Assembly: GCA_013399895.1 (NCBI GenBank)
Contig: VXBA01001006.1
Location: forward strand, 1-64,000
Direction of reading: 5' to 3'
Source: Serilophus lunatus
Lineage: Eukaryota > Chordata > Aves > Passeriformes > Eurylaimidae
Length of the DNA: 64,000 nucleotides
Part shown: positions 1 to 10,460 of the stretch, in pieces
How positions within the stretch are numbered: position 1 is the stretch's first letter
Layout: each line of letters starts with the position of its first letter
Made by a program: the position numbers and the translations under genes
Notes under the pieces: model-generated
What the model saw: only the letters and a program-made list of their open reading frames with translations
What the model was told of the DNA's origin: nothing
Databases searched by the model: none

Positions 1-99
1 AGACTAACTGATGAACACTTGCTACGACTAGCGGTGACAAATATTGAACCTAACATTGACCATCTCATTAGCCAAAAGCAGGCCCATAGTTCACATTGA
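1..99 (+). CDS. hAT transposase, C-terminal 32 residues and stop (partial at 5' side)
   Basis: Frame 1 is open from the first base to a TGA at 97-99 and encodes RLTDEHLLRLAVTNIEPNID followed by HLISQKQAHSSH. The pattern LTDEHL...A...I.PNID.L...KQ.H.SH resembles the extreme C-terminus of Charlie/ZBED-like hAT transposases, just past the hATC dimerisation domain. Transposases of this superfamily cut and paste the element in the nucleus using an RNase H-like DDE core; that core and the BED finger would lie left of the window and are not seen. The frame has no ATG here because only the tail is present. The absence of a stop in these 33 codons is weak evidence of recent activity on its own, but it agrees with the sharp terminal repeat and target site. 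Whether the whole gene is intact is unknown. Confidence 0.65.
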   Translation, partial: RLTDEHLLRLAVTNIEPNIDHLISQKQAHSSH

Positions 100-303
100 A
101 ATATTATTTGTTTTTGTTGATTACAATTGTTCTTCATTTTAAATATTGCAATTTTTTTTCCTGTTTTTTGTGCACTACTACAAATAAAATATGTGCAGTG
201 TGCATAGGAATTCATTCATTTTTTTCCAAACTATAGTCTGGCCCCCGACAGTGTCTGAGGGACAGTGAACCGGCTCCCTGTTTAAAAAGTTTGAGGACCC
301 CTG
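1..303 (+). mobile_element. hAT-type DNA transposon, right (3') end, truncated by window edge
   Basis: The block ends in a typical hAT terminal repeat: read on the minus strand from 303 it begins CAGGGGTCCTCAAACTTTTT and continues into a GC-richer subterminal segment (PyGGGCCAGAC-like). It is followed directly by TTCTAGAA at 304-311, which fits the nTCTAGAn 8-bp target duplication used by many Charlie-like hAT elements. Upstream are a T-rich 3' UTR (about 100-235) and the end of a transposase frame (1-99). The 5' end and the second target copy lie left of the window, so it cannot be told whether this is a full-length element or a deleted derivative. I recall this terminus from vertebrate hAT families but cannot name the subfamily with confidence. 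Confidence 0.82.
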
Positions 304-311
304 TTCTAGAA
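304..311. repeat. hAT target-site duplication, right copy (TTCTAGAA)
   Basis: The eight bases immediately outside the terminal repeat are TTCTAGAA, a palindrome matching the nTCTAGAn preference of several hAT families. The left copy would be outside the window, so the duplication itself is inferred. Confidence 0.6.
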
Positions 312-593
312 CATTATATCCTTTGCCAGATGCATATTCATATGTATGTAACAAGAGTTATAAAGGTAGTCATGGCACCTCTTTCCCATAGAAATCCACC
401 TCTGATTCTGTCTTATCATTCAGTGTGAGAAAAGTGCTAGAACAGAATGAGAGGGGCAGTTTGCTGCAAAGCGTATAAAATGTCTTAAATTTTGACAAGG
501 AAAGGAGAAATTCCTTTATTTCACCTCCTCACTTTTTCTTCAAACAAACTCAGATATTTTCTGTATTACTGGTGACCTTCTCCTCAAGCATCT
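312..593. other. Non-coding spacer between hAT end and LTR
   Basis: Unremarkable AT-rich sequence. I see no repeat, coding frame or regulatory signature. Confidence 0.6.
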
Positions 594-1026
594 TGTCCTG
601 GTTCCAGCCAGGACAGGGTTAATTGTTACAGTAGACAGGAGGGGCATGGAGTTGCCATAGGACCTGGAGGTTACTCTATAGCACATGTCATTGCCAGGAG
701 TGCAAGGCAGAGAAGAGCTCCAGGTCAGGTATCCTGATGGAGGGAATGGCTGGGTATTGTCAGGGATGAGCACTTGCACACAAATAGTTTTTTTACAGTA
801 CATTCTTTTATTACTATTGTTGCTGTTACTCTTAGTTTTCTTATCTCATTACTATTTCCAGTAAATTCTTCTTATCTCAACCCACAATCTTTAACTATTG
901 TACCTCCAATTCCACTTTCTAGCCCACAACTGGGGGAAGGGGAGGATATGGGAGAGTGAGAGAGGGATATAGAGTGTTTCAGCAGGAACACTAAATTGGG
1001 GAATACCATTCTAAAACCACAATACA
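594..1026 (+). mobile_element. Endogenous retrovirus LTR (solo), plus orientation
   Basis: The block opens TGTCCTGGTTCCAGCCAGGA and then CAGGGTTAATT, an opening shared by many avian LTRs. The middle (about 788-870) is a T-rich run of TTATTA/TTGTTG words. The 3' part contains TCTCAACCCA (875-884), a purine-rich stretch GGGGGAAGGGGAGGATATGG, GAGTGAGAGAGGG, and an end near CTAAAACCACAATACA. The same order of 3' motifs is known from avian ERV LTRs and partly recurs in the LTR at 51886. About 430 bp is a plausible solo-LTR length. No gag, pol, env or primer-binding site follows, so recombination to a solo LTR is inferred. The ends are approximate and flanking duplications are imperfect at best (CATCT before, CATCC overlapping the end), suggesting an older copy than the one at 51886. 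The class (L- or K-type) is not decided. Confidence 0.75.
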
Positions 1027-3599
1027 TCCTTTCCATAAAGCATCCAAGCTTGTCAGGCAATTCCTTCTGCAAAACATGGCCTAACACTACAATGCCTGTT
1101 TCAAAGATCTTTTCTTGGCAAAGAACTGACAATTTCTGTATTGTGTCCTCTGAAGTATACCAGACTAGAGAGCCTTCAGAATTTATGAGTCAGACCTGGA
1201 AATCCTGATATTCTGGAAATCCTTGAGATAATCTTCCAATAAATATTATTAGTAGGATGGTTACAGTCACTTTAGAAAAGGAAGAAAAGAAATCAATTTA
1301 TGCAATTTCCTTCGATTTTTTTCACCACACTCAGCCACTTATGTTACAATCAACAAGCATAAAAGCCTAAATTTAAAATAGACTAGTAGCACAGACATTG
1401 CTTTCATAAAATAGAGAAATGAGCACAGAAAAATCCCCCAAAAAACAACCTTTAAACAGAAATCAAATGGAGCTTCAAAAGAAAATTATCCAAGCTAATG
1501 TAAATAAGTATAACACATGTTTGAGGAATGCTATCACCTCAAACTTTTACTAGTGATCAAATAATCATGTAGAATCTGGTGCTTGCCATTAATGTAATGG
1601 ACTGACAATGCAGACAGTTCTTAAAGCAAAAATAAATACTAGTTGCATACATACCAAGGAAATCCAAAATGGCCCTAGCATAAATTAGGATCTGTTCTAG
1701 GATATATGAGCACAGATACTTTGATTTGAGGGTTTTGGACAGATGAATGTACTATTCCATAGACACAGTAACTTCAGAAGGCCAGAAGTAACTTCACAAG
1801 GCTGCCAGTTTGAATGTTCTTTCCCTATCAAGTCCTCCCAGGGCAATGACTCTAATCCAACAAAACATGTAAGTAGAGACTTAATTGTAATGTCAACAGA
1901 GCCGCTCATGTGATTAGTTAACCATATGCTTAAGGGTTCTGCTGACTAAGCATTATATCAGCTTACTACTCCTGTTCTTTAAAAGCAGTGGTCAAAATCT
2001 TTGGTTAAACCTATCCGTGTACTGAGATTTTCTGGCTCCTGATCATTCAAACAAAAGCCTGTATGAATAACCAAATGCAGGTGATTTCCTGTTGTATAAT
2101 CATTCTTAATCATTCTGTTCCATTAAGTTCTAATAAAACCTACCTCTTTCAGTTCGGCCACTTCCACTTTTCATGCTTAGGTACCACCCTGGGTACTCTG
2201 AGAAAGCAAGAAAACTTAGATGAATGAAAAGTAGGTGCATATTAATTTTTAATTCATACCATTCCATAGAAAGTAAAATCACAAAGACAAAAGACTATTT
2301 AGAAAATTTACAAGTCTCTTCTTCTACATTCTTTTGTCCATTTGTTTGTTTCTTTAATTCTAAAAAAACCCCAAACCTATTTCTAAAGTAGAAAGTCCTC
2401 CAGCTTTAGATGTTTTAACAGAAATTCAAAGCTATTAGCAGACATGGCTGAAAATACTCAATACTTCTGTGATGTGTTGCAGTGGACCAATCAACACAAA
2501 TGCAAGTGATTAGAGTCAAAACAACGTCATGGTACGAGACTACTAAGACTGCAACATGAAGTATCACAGGAAGACAAAAAAATGAAACAAGAAAAAGATA
2601 TATGCTGTCATAAAAATTATGCTTTCACCTGCTATTTTATCCTTTGGATTAGGTGACTTCATTAGCTATATAAAACTAAAAAGTAAACTTATAAACCTAA
2701 AGAATTTATAGAAATTACTCCAAGTTTAACATTGAAACATAACTCCTCACAAGACTTAGTGTCATTATCAGTTATGAGAAGAAATCAAAATGCTTTCAAA
2801 ACTACTACAAAGAGGAACATATTATAGCCATATTTTATGATTATCAAGAAAATATCTACACAGTGAATACCAATAACCCACCAGTTTGAAAAATGTCTAT
2901 CTAGTGTAGCAATATATTAAAGCAGGAGAAAAAAAAAAAAGAGAGAAAATATTATTATTATAATTCCAGGGTAAGTTAACAGTCTTTCTAACACAGGCAC
3001 TAATGACTTTGATGGAAAAATTTAAAAATTTAATTCTGCATATTAACAGATAAACCAAACACAGTAGGATTCTAAAAAGTCTATGCCAGTGTTATTCTGA
3101 TTTTTGGAACTGTAAGAAGAGAAAAAAATTCTTGACACAGAACAAAGCATAATATTGAAGTGTGGAGATATTAATATACTGTCTATTACTGTTACTAAAT
3201 GCATTTGCTCAACATGTTTCATTTGGTTTCTACTTAAATTATATTGATTGTAATAAGTATCATATTGTGCAATTCTTTTCCCTGTATCAGCACTAAATAA
3301 TGTAAGAGCTGTCATGAAGTAGTCTAATCTTACATTATCTATTTTTTTATTTTCTACATAAAAAATGAACAGAAATAATTTCATGTCAATATGTATACTT
3401 TATGCATTCATAGCAGGAATAATTTGTATTTTTTGAAACAAACATTATTTTGTAAGGTGCATCAGGCCAGGGTGCCCACAATTCAACTACATAAAAATAG
3501 GCTGCAGGACAAGAAGAACATTCACTTAGTCTTGGTATAAACTTTGGTAAAAGAAAACAATTTTCCATAGACAATATACCATCTGCCTCTAAACCATGT
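1027..3599. other. AT-rich non-coding DNA
   Basis: No gene or dated repeat recognised. It holds a short A-run at about 2930-2940. The 113-codon minus-strand frame at 3043-3384 shows no family motif and is low in GC; I treat it as chance. Confidence 0.6.
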
Positions 3600-3800
3600 G
3601 AAAAGAAAAGCTTTTAAAATCCAGCGGCTGCTAATGTGACATGTTGAAACATTAATCACCCCCTAAGGCCAGTATAATTGTAGCTCCATGTTAATTACCT
3701 AACAATTAACAGCAGTAATTTCCAAGGGGCAATCAATGAATTAGCTTGTGATTTTCCCACAGACTTCAGTCCCATACTGCCAGCCTGAATGCATATCAAA
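3600..3800. promoter_or_regulatory. Candidate conserved non-coding element, homeodomain-like sites
   Basis: A 200-bp block of balanced composition carries several TTAATTA/TAATTAC/CAATTAAC words (for example GTTAATTACCTAACAATTAA within 3690-3709) between AATCACCCCC and TCCCACAGACTTCAG. This texture is typical of vertebrate developmental enhancers in gene deserts. Only an alignment to other birds or mammals can show conservation; none was run, so this is a low-confidence suggestion. Confidence 0.2.
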
Positions 3801-5723
3801 CTCTGAACCATGGTTCATCAATGACACTTCTGGTGTATGAAATAAAAATTCATTTGCACCCTCACTAATTAGGCTCGATTATATCCCTATGTGTATTACA
3901 AACTCTATTCACTTGCAGAAAATCTCTGCCACAGGCATTTTTCTCCATTTAAAAATTCGTTTTCTATTACATTAGAAGGTCACCTAGCAGGAAAATGTAC
4001 TAATCAAGATTTTATCACTAACGAATTAAAGGGTTTTAATAAGCAAGTTTAATTAAGTTATCCTAACAAGTGATAATGTCTATCGCTAACCTATCTCAAT
4101 GTTTATGCAAGTATAGGTGTAGTATGTGTAAGGTATGTATCCATAAACCTTTTAAAACCCACTATGTATATGCACAAAAATAATTACAAATTAAAATATA
4201 CTTTTAAAATGTCCTCATGTTTATTTTGCTCTATTTTTTAGTACATTTCTGTACAAAATTATATCTAAACTAAGATTTTTGTCTACTAGTTCCTTTAAGA
4301 ATCATACCACTCTGTCACATAATCCTGTGGTAGACTCAAAGACATCATGGTTGAATAGGATATTATCACCTCCTACTGTCCATGTATAAACCTGCTCTTG
4401 GTATGCAGCAGCGTTAATCTACTGATTATTAAGCATTAATATAAATAGACTAAGATGTCATCCTCTTTTATTCTTTAAAGATTAAAAAATTAAGCACTGG
4501 GTTTACATCAAGTAGTATCATGATTTCCTTTTAACTATGTTTATGTTTTGTGAGCATTAAGAAGGGCAAATTTTGCAGCTAATCTGCTCAAGAAGCCAGA
4601 GTGGAAGGAATGAATACATTACACTTTCCCTCATTAGACTTAATCAGAATTCCAGTAGTATCACATTTGTTTGTGCAGAGAACAAAAATGTGAATCCAAC
4701 ACGCTAAATTTGCATCTTTGGTTTCAGGAAAGATATTGCAAATGTGACCTATATTCCACAGGAGACAATGCACTCAGGTACAAAGTACTACCCTATTTTC
4801 TCACCCAATTATCTTGCCTCTCACAGCCCTTCAGGAAAGGATGGTTCGCTAGGCCAAAGGGAAAGCACTCATCCTCGTCTACCTTAAGTGGTTCATTAAA
4901 GGTTTGCAATTCTGAACTAGTAGAAATCCAATATCTGTTCTATAACAAATATAAAAAGGATAGAGAATGCTTTTCATCCCACCAGGATAATTTTAGGGAG
5001 TGGATGGTTGCTCTGGATTATCACCTTTTTTTTGATAGATGCAGTATGAGGCATCTCCAAGCCAGTGGAGATGGCTTGTGATGAGCAACTCTGTATTCCA
5101 GATCAACAGTCTGATGGTTCTTCAATGCTTCCTCTCTTTACACTAAACACCCTCTTTGCCCAGATACTCCAAGATGGGGAGAGAAGCCCTCCTCTTGCTA
5201 AACTCAGTCAGCAGGTTCACTGAAATTAAAGTTTGCTTGAAAGTGACAATCCTCTAAATTCAAAGCAACAAAAAGCAAATTTGAGAATACTTGTCAAAAG
5301 CCCTTGTGAGTAGACCTACTCACAATCTTCACACACATCTCTGTCATAGACTGTGGGAATCATTTTCACTGAGGAAAGGGAGGCACCTTACACGTCTTTG
5401 GTGAAGAGCCAGGCTAGGAAAAATTTCAACTCTGTTGCATCTTGCTCCCTGTTTACAAGGGAGATACTCATTTCTGTGGACCACTAGGATGACTTGATTG
5501 CTCTTGTCTTCTGGAGGTGCGTGACATTGTTTGGCCTAAGCCCTGGATAAGGCTCAAGAGATCTGTGGAAAGGAGCTAGATAGAGCGCATGCATGGAGCT
5601 CAGGCAGCAGCAGCACTGAGGTAGCTGGATGGCAGCAGACACATACCTTGTGCAAAGCTGCAATTCTGTTGTCTGTTCTCCCTGCTACTCTGCAGGAAAA
5701 CAAGGGGTTTGCAGACATTTCTG
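3801..5723. other. Non-coding DNA with a chance-length open frame
   Basis: No recognised gene. A plus-strand frame of 136 codons at 4671-5081 is the longest outside repeats and simple tracts, but it has no recognisable domain, no splice context that stands out, and a length that roughly one frame per 64 kb could reach by chance. I do not call it a gene. Confidence 0.55.
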
Positions 5724-6065
5724 TAAGAACCAAAGAATGGTTTAGGTTGAAAGGGAGCTTAAAGATCATCTTGTTCTAAGCCCCCTGCCATGGGCAGGGA
5801 AAACTTCCATTAGACCAGGTTCCTCAGCCCCCCAGCCAACCTGGCCCTGAACACTTCCAGGGATAGGGCATCCATAACTTCTCTGGGCAAGTTTTCCAGT
5901 GTCTCACCACTCTCAAAAATGAAGAATTTCTTCCTAATATCTAATTTAAACCTACCTTCTTTCAGTTTAAATCCATTGCCCTCTGTCCTGTCACTGCATG
6001 CCTATTTAAAATGTCCCTCTTCAAGAAAGATCCCTTCTGAGGCTCATCTTTCTTCAGCCTTACAA
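5724..6065 (-). mobile_element. CR1 LINE 3' fragment, minus orientation
   Basis: Read on the minus strand the element ends CCATTCTTTGGTTCTT, a variant of the CR1 terminal octamer repeat. On the plus strand the diagnostic order is GGTTTAGGTTGAAAGGGAGC, CCCCCTGCCATGGGCAGGG, TTCCATTAGACCAGGTTC, CCAGCCAACCTGGCCCTGAA, ACTTCTCTGGGCAAG, then AAGAATTTCTTCCTAATATC. This is the 3' UTR and end of ORF2 of an avian CR1. Like nearly all CR1 copies it is 5'-truncated; the truncation edge is blurred by divergence at about 6060-6080. No coding capacity remains. Confidence 0.93.
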
Positions 6066-7229
6066 TCAGACCACATCCATATTCCATTCAACAGAACACT
6101 GTTGGGTTTGCAACCCACAGTCCTTAATTTTAGTCTCACAGCACTCACTTGTTTCCATTGTTGTCAGTACTTACCGAAGTGACCATGAAGGTTTATCATT
6201 TGCTCCGAACCACCTTTTAAAAAAGCTCCCTATTCCTTCAGAAAAGGTGAAATTGAGCCAGAAAAACCCTTCATAAATCAACAATCTGACCCTGTACATC
6301 AAGGCCTCATCTGAACCAGTCCTGGTGGATACTTTTCTAATATTCCTTTCTTTAAACTTAATAATGGAGATGCCACAATCTTTCTCAGCAATCAACTCTA
6401 ATGTGTGTGTAGTTATTACATTCATTAGAAACATGATTAAATTGCCTGTTTTTTTGTAGAACATCCTTGCTGCCTAGATATTGTCTCCTTCACTGACAGA
6501 TCCTTCAGACCTTCTCCTCTTAGTTTGTCCAAATAATTTCCTAAAGAAATAGATGGATTTACAGTTGAAAATATGTTTCTAATCTTCATCTTCTCCTTCC
6601 TGGAAATGGAAATATGAAACTCAGGTTTCATATTTAGATAGTAATTTTCTTGATGTCACATTTATAGTCATGTTTCCAAATTAAAAACCCATGTAGTTTA
6701 GTGGCGTGAAAGATAAGACACACAGGAAGAATTTGCAATGTATAATTTTAAAAATATAATATTTAAACTCATTCTTTGACATTTTTTGTGTGTATATGTG
6801 AATACGCATTTGTTTCAGACTAAAAATGAAAAAAAAATCTCTTTAAACCTTCTCTTTCATGCCACAAAATATGACCGATCACCTTAAGCTGTTTATATAT
6901 TTGACTTTGGTAGCAGTGTTCATGTTTGAGTTCAAAATCCTCTGGCTAAGTGATGAGGCCAGTTGCATCCATATTGCTAATAAGAACAAAGTTGTCCTCT
7001 TGGAAAGAGACTTCCCCAAAGGAACATACCTCAACAGGCAGTCTAGGACCACTCACCTCTCAACACGACTACATATTAGTCACCTTCTCTTATTGTACAA
7101 CCTTCCTTAGTAGATAGCTAAGATTTTGTTCCTGATTTTTTGAAAGAAAAAAAAAAAAAAAGAAATTTCAAGGAAACATACAAAACTTACTTTATCATGT
7201 ACTATGACTAGGCCCATCAACAGAACACC
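6066..7229. other. AT-rich non-coding DNA
   Basis: Nothing recognised. An A-run lies near 7147-7162, just before the LTR-like element. Confidence 0.6.
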
Positions 7230-7770
7230 TAGTTTGCAGCCAAGATGGGCAAGTCCATGGAGAAGCATGTGGCCTGGGAGCCATGTGACTGCCGGTCAAT
7301 CAGCCTGGTAGCCCACCCACACCACAACCCCTGGAGCTCCTGACTGGCTGCAGCACCTTTCACTCTGGCCCCAAGGGCATTGAGTGGTCAATGACCCAAA
7401 TGTCCCATCTGGGAGGGGTGGCCACCATAGCCAAACCTCCTAAATACAGCACAGATAGGATCTATTTTGGCTTTTCTCTTGGGAATCTGCTGTTGCAGTG
7501 CGATCTCCACAGGATTCTTCAATGGTAGCTATGTCTTATTCTAATCTCCTCTTTTCTTTATTCCTTTCATCTCTTTTCTCTTTCTTTATTCTTTTGGGTA
7601 ACTTCAGGCCAAACTGGCTTACTGGTTCCTTCAGACTGCGTGCTTTTGTGGATTATGTGTTTACTGGGTACTTTTGGTGTAATGTTTCTGCATCGGTTGT
7701 GTATTACCCCTGAAACTTCTACCAAAAAGTTTAATTTCTAACTAAATTAAAAGAAGTTCTCTTGGTAAAA
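7230..7770 (+). mobile_element. Probable retroviral LTR, diverged, plus orientation
   Basis: A GC-richer 5' half (about 7240-7440) carries three CCAAT-box-like motifs (GGTCAATCAG at 7294-7303, CTGACTGGCTGC at 7340-7351 and GGTCAATGACC at 7386-7396), a spacing pattern typical of retroviral U3 promoters. A degenerate TATA box (CTAAATACAG at 7440-7449) follows. The 3' half has a CT-rich tract (7540-7595) and an R/U5-like run ending TTACCCCTGAAACTTCTACC and a degenerate polyadenylation signal near TAAATTAAAAG. I recall similar avian LTRs but could not place exact ends or a target duplication. Other possibilities are an unrelated old repeat or a retrocopy. Confidence 0.5.
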
Positions 7771-10338
7771 TGCTTGTAATGTTCTCTCTTTACACAATTC
7801 AAGATATCAAAGAACCACAGACTTTGCAAGAGTCTGTGTGGGAGCAATCTCTTGGAATCTCAAATATATGTAAACTGCCTGGGGCAGTGTATGGATTTAG
7901 ATCCAGGGTGTTACAACTCTATAAGGCACAAAAGAGGGATGTGGGCACAGAAAGAGTCCCAAAAACAGTGAACAAAATCCTACTTACGCCTACTTTTGGC
8001 CTATGAAAGCTTAGTTGAGAGTAAAAGAAATGCCAATGGTACCGTATAGAACAATGGGCAAGAGTATTGAGAAACACCATTCTTACTACTTTTTCTGCAT
8101 AACTGTTAGTTGATTTGTATTAATAACAAGGAAAGTAGCGTAAGAATGAACCCTATCCAGGTTAAAAATATATAAAGCATTTCAAGGATGGAGAAGCAAC
8201 AATGGGAAATGAATAAGATGCTAGAAACAGAATCATTTCAGTAAGTTCAGAAAAACATACAAATATGCTGAGATTTAACCAAAACCAAGATTCAACCCAT
8301 TTCTTCTTAGGCAAAAGATAAAGAATAAAATGTAGTAAGAACTGGCAAACAGAGGCATTGATTTTCATTTTATTATTTCTGGAAAACATCTGATATTTTC
8401 TTGAGTATTTCCAAGCTTGAGTCAAGACAATAATTTACCATTTCTGTCTTTAACCACATTTTATGATTCACAACCATGAGACAAAATAATTCCTTTCGGG
8501 TATCTTCCCCATTATAAACATTGATTAAACAATAAGGAAAACTTGAGGGAACAAAGAAATTAAAACCAAAATTCCTTTAAGAATTTCACACACCAGTGAA
8601 TTCCATAGACTGAAAGCGTATTTTTCTCTCTTCTCACTCCTGTCTCTCCCCCTCTCCTTGCCTGAAAGCAGTGGAAGAAAAAAAAAAAATTGTCTTTAAA
8701 CTTCAAAAGGTTTCCCCTTTCTGTTATCTTGGAAAGATTTTTCAGGTCACCAAAGAGTATTTAGCACTCAGTGATTTCTCAATGAAAAAGTCAATTCTTT
8801 GTAAAGGAACACTTGTTTTCTATCAGTTTGCTTACCTAGGTGAAAGCAGAAACCAAGAAAAATCAGACCTCTTAAAATAAAAGCCCTCCGAACACTCTTA
8901 ACAAGCATGCACCTTTTGTATTTACGACATGTAAATAGTGTATGCTGTATGCAGAAGAAAATAAATTGTGAGAAAATATTTTTTCTCTTTTCCTTGTCAC
9001 CATTTGTAATTATATTCTATTTCCATTTTACTGAAAATATAACTATTTCCAGTGCAAAATCTTTTTACTAATATTAGGTTTTAATATAGTTCTGCATTCA
9101 TCAATTTTAGTGACATTATCCAGGAATGGAGATTTACTCAGTTCAGCAGTTTACTTCTCTCTTCAGTGTATATTTATAAGAATTCATTTTGCTAATGGTA
9201 TTCTTACACTACTCCCCTTCCATGAGACCCAAGATTGAAATTACAAACGTATCCAGTGTTTCCTACTATTTCATTTAGCACAGTCCTGTATCAGAATCTT
9301 ATTAACTTAACCTTTATTGACTTGCCTAACCCTCAAATACCAGTCAACTTTTATGTATGCCTACTGAAAATTAGTCTTTGAAAACTTCATGTTCATATCT
9401 TAACATCCATAGACTTATTTTCCAGCTGATTCACAATTCCAGCAGTGGTGTATAACCTTATCTTGACCACACAAACGAATTTAGCTCTTCTCATTTACAG
9501 CACAAAAAGAAATGGAGGCATGGGTATCCACTACCTCCACAGAATCAACATTTTTCTGCCAAACTTTGTGTCACTTGTTGATTCTATTTCAAGCAGCCTT
9601 TGGACAGTTCTGTTTCTGTGCTTCTGAACAGGCTTCAAGGAAAAAACTGAATTTTAATAAGGATCAGTGTTTTCCAGTATACCCATGTGCATTCTTGAGC
9701 AGGGGTTCACGTGTGTCAAAAACTCCTCTAATACTCCCAGTGTAAAGGTGTGCAGGACATGATTTTTCTCCTCTGCAGCATTTTGGGTTATTTAATATTT
9801 TTTTCCCTTTATGTCTTGGGTCATAAGCCAGACTCTCCAAGTGTTTCATATGGAAAGTAAGTTCTGTGGACTATCATAAAAGAGCTTTTAATGAGGGCAC
9901 TTCCCAGGACTTTGGGAGATGTATGCACATCTCTACATTATGGCTTTTGTATAGTATTCAAGCAAGTTGTCCCACCATATTTGGCTACTGGTTCTCCTTG
10001 TTTCCATCTCCATCCATCTCTTGTACTGCAGAATGAACTTACCAGGCATTATTTCAGTCTAAATTTTAGAGCTTCTCTCTAGATATAGAAGACTGACTTT
10101 CTAAACTTCACTGTATATCCAGTAAAGGAAGGACTTTAACATTTTAAGATGCCATTTTCTGGCACCCTAACCTTCTTTGTTCTTACATCTTCCTGAAACC
10201 AGTATCTGGGAAATTTTAGTACACATTTATATTTATATACAGAAGTGCACATATGAATAAGTAAAACAGATTTATGTGCCAGTTCAAAACTAGAACATTC
10301 CATTAAATAATAGTGCAATTAAGAGTTATGATGAATCT
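7771..10338. other. Non-coding DNA
   Basis: Nothing recognised. The stretch right after the LTR-like element (7771-8010) was inspected for retroviral leader or gag features; no primer-binding site or zinc-knuckle motif was seen. Confidence 0.55.
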
Positions 10339-10460
10339 GAAAAAAACACAACTAAATACTCCAAAAAACGACACAAAACACACCCCCTCCCCGGCTTCCC
10401 CCCTCCCCCCCAAAAAAACCAAACAAAAAACAAACCACACAAAAAACCACCAACCAAATT
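10339..10460. repeat. A-rich and C-rich low-complexity tract
   Basis: The tract alternates AAAAAACACAAC-like words with a C-dense core. The core at 10383-10411 reads C5-T-C4-GGCTT-C6-T-C7, so the minus strand has four G-runs of 7, 6, 4 and 5 with loops of 1, 5 and 1 bases, a strong intramolecular G-quadruplex pattern. Confidence 0.9.

Noticed and set aside
4671..5081. 136-codon plus-strand frame
   Set aside because: No recognisable domain, and a rough chance estimate gives about one frame of this length in 64 kb of such composition.
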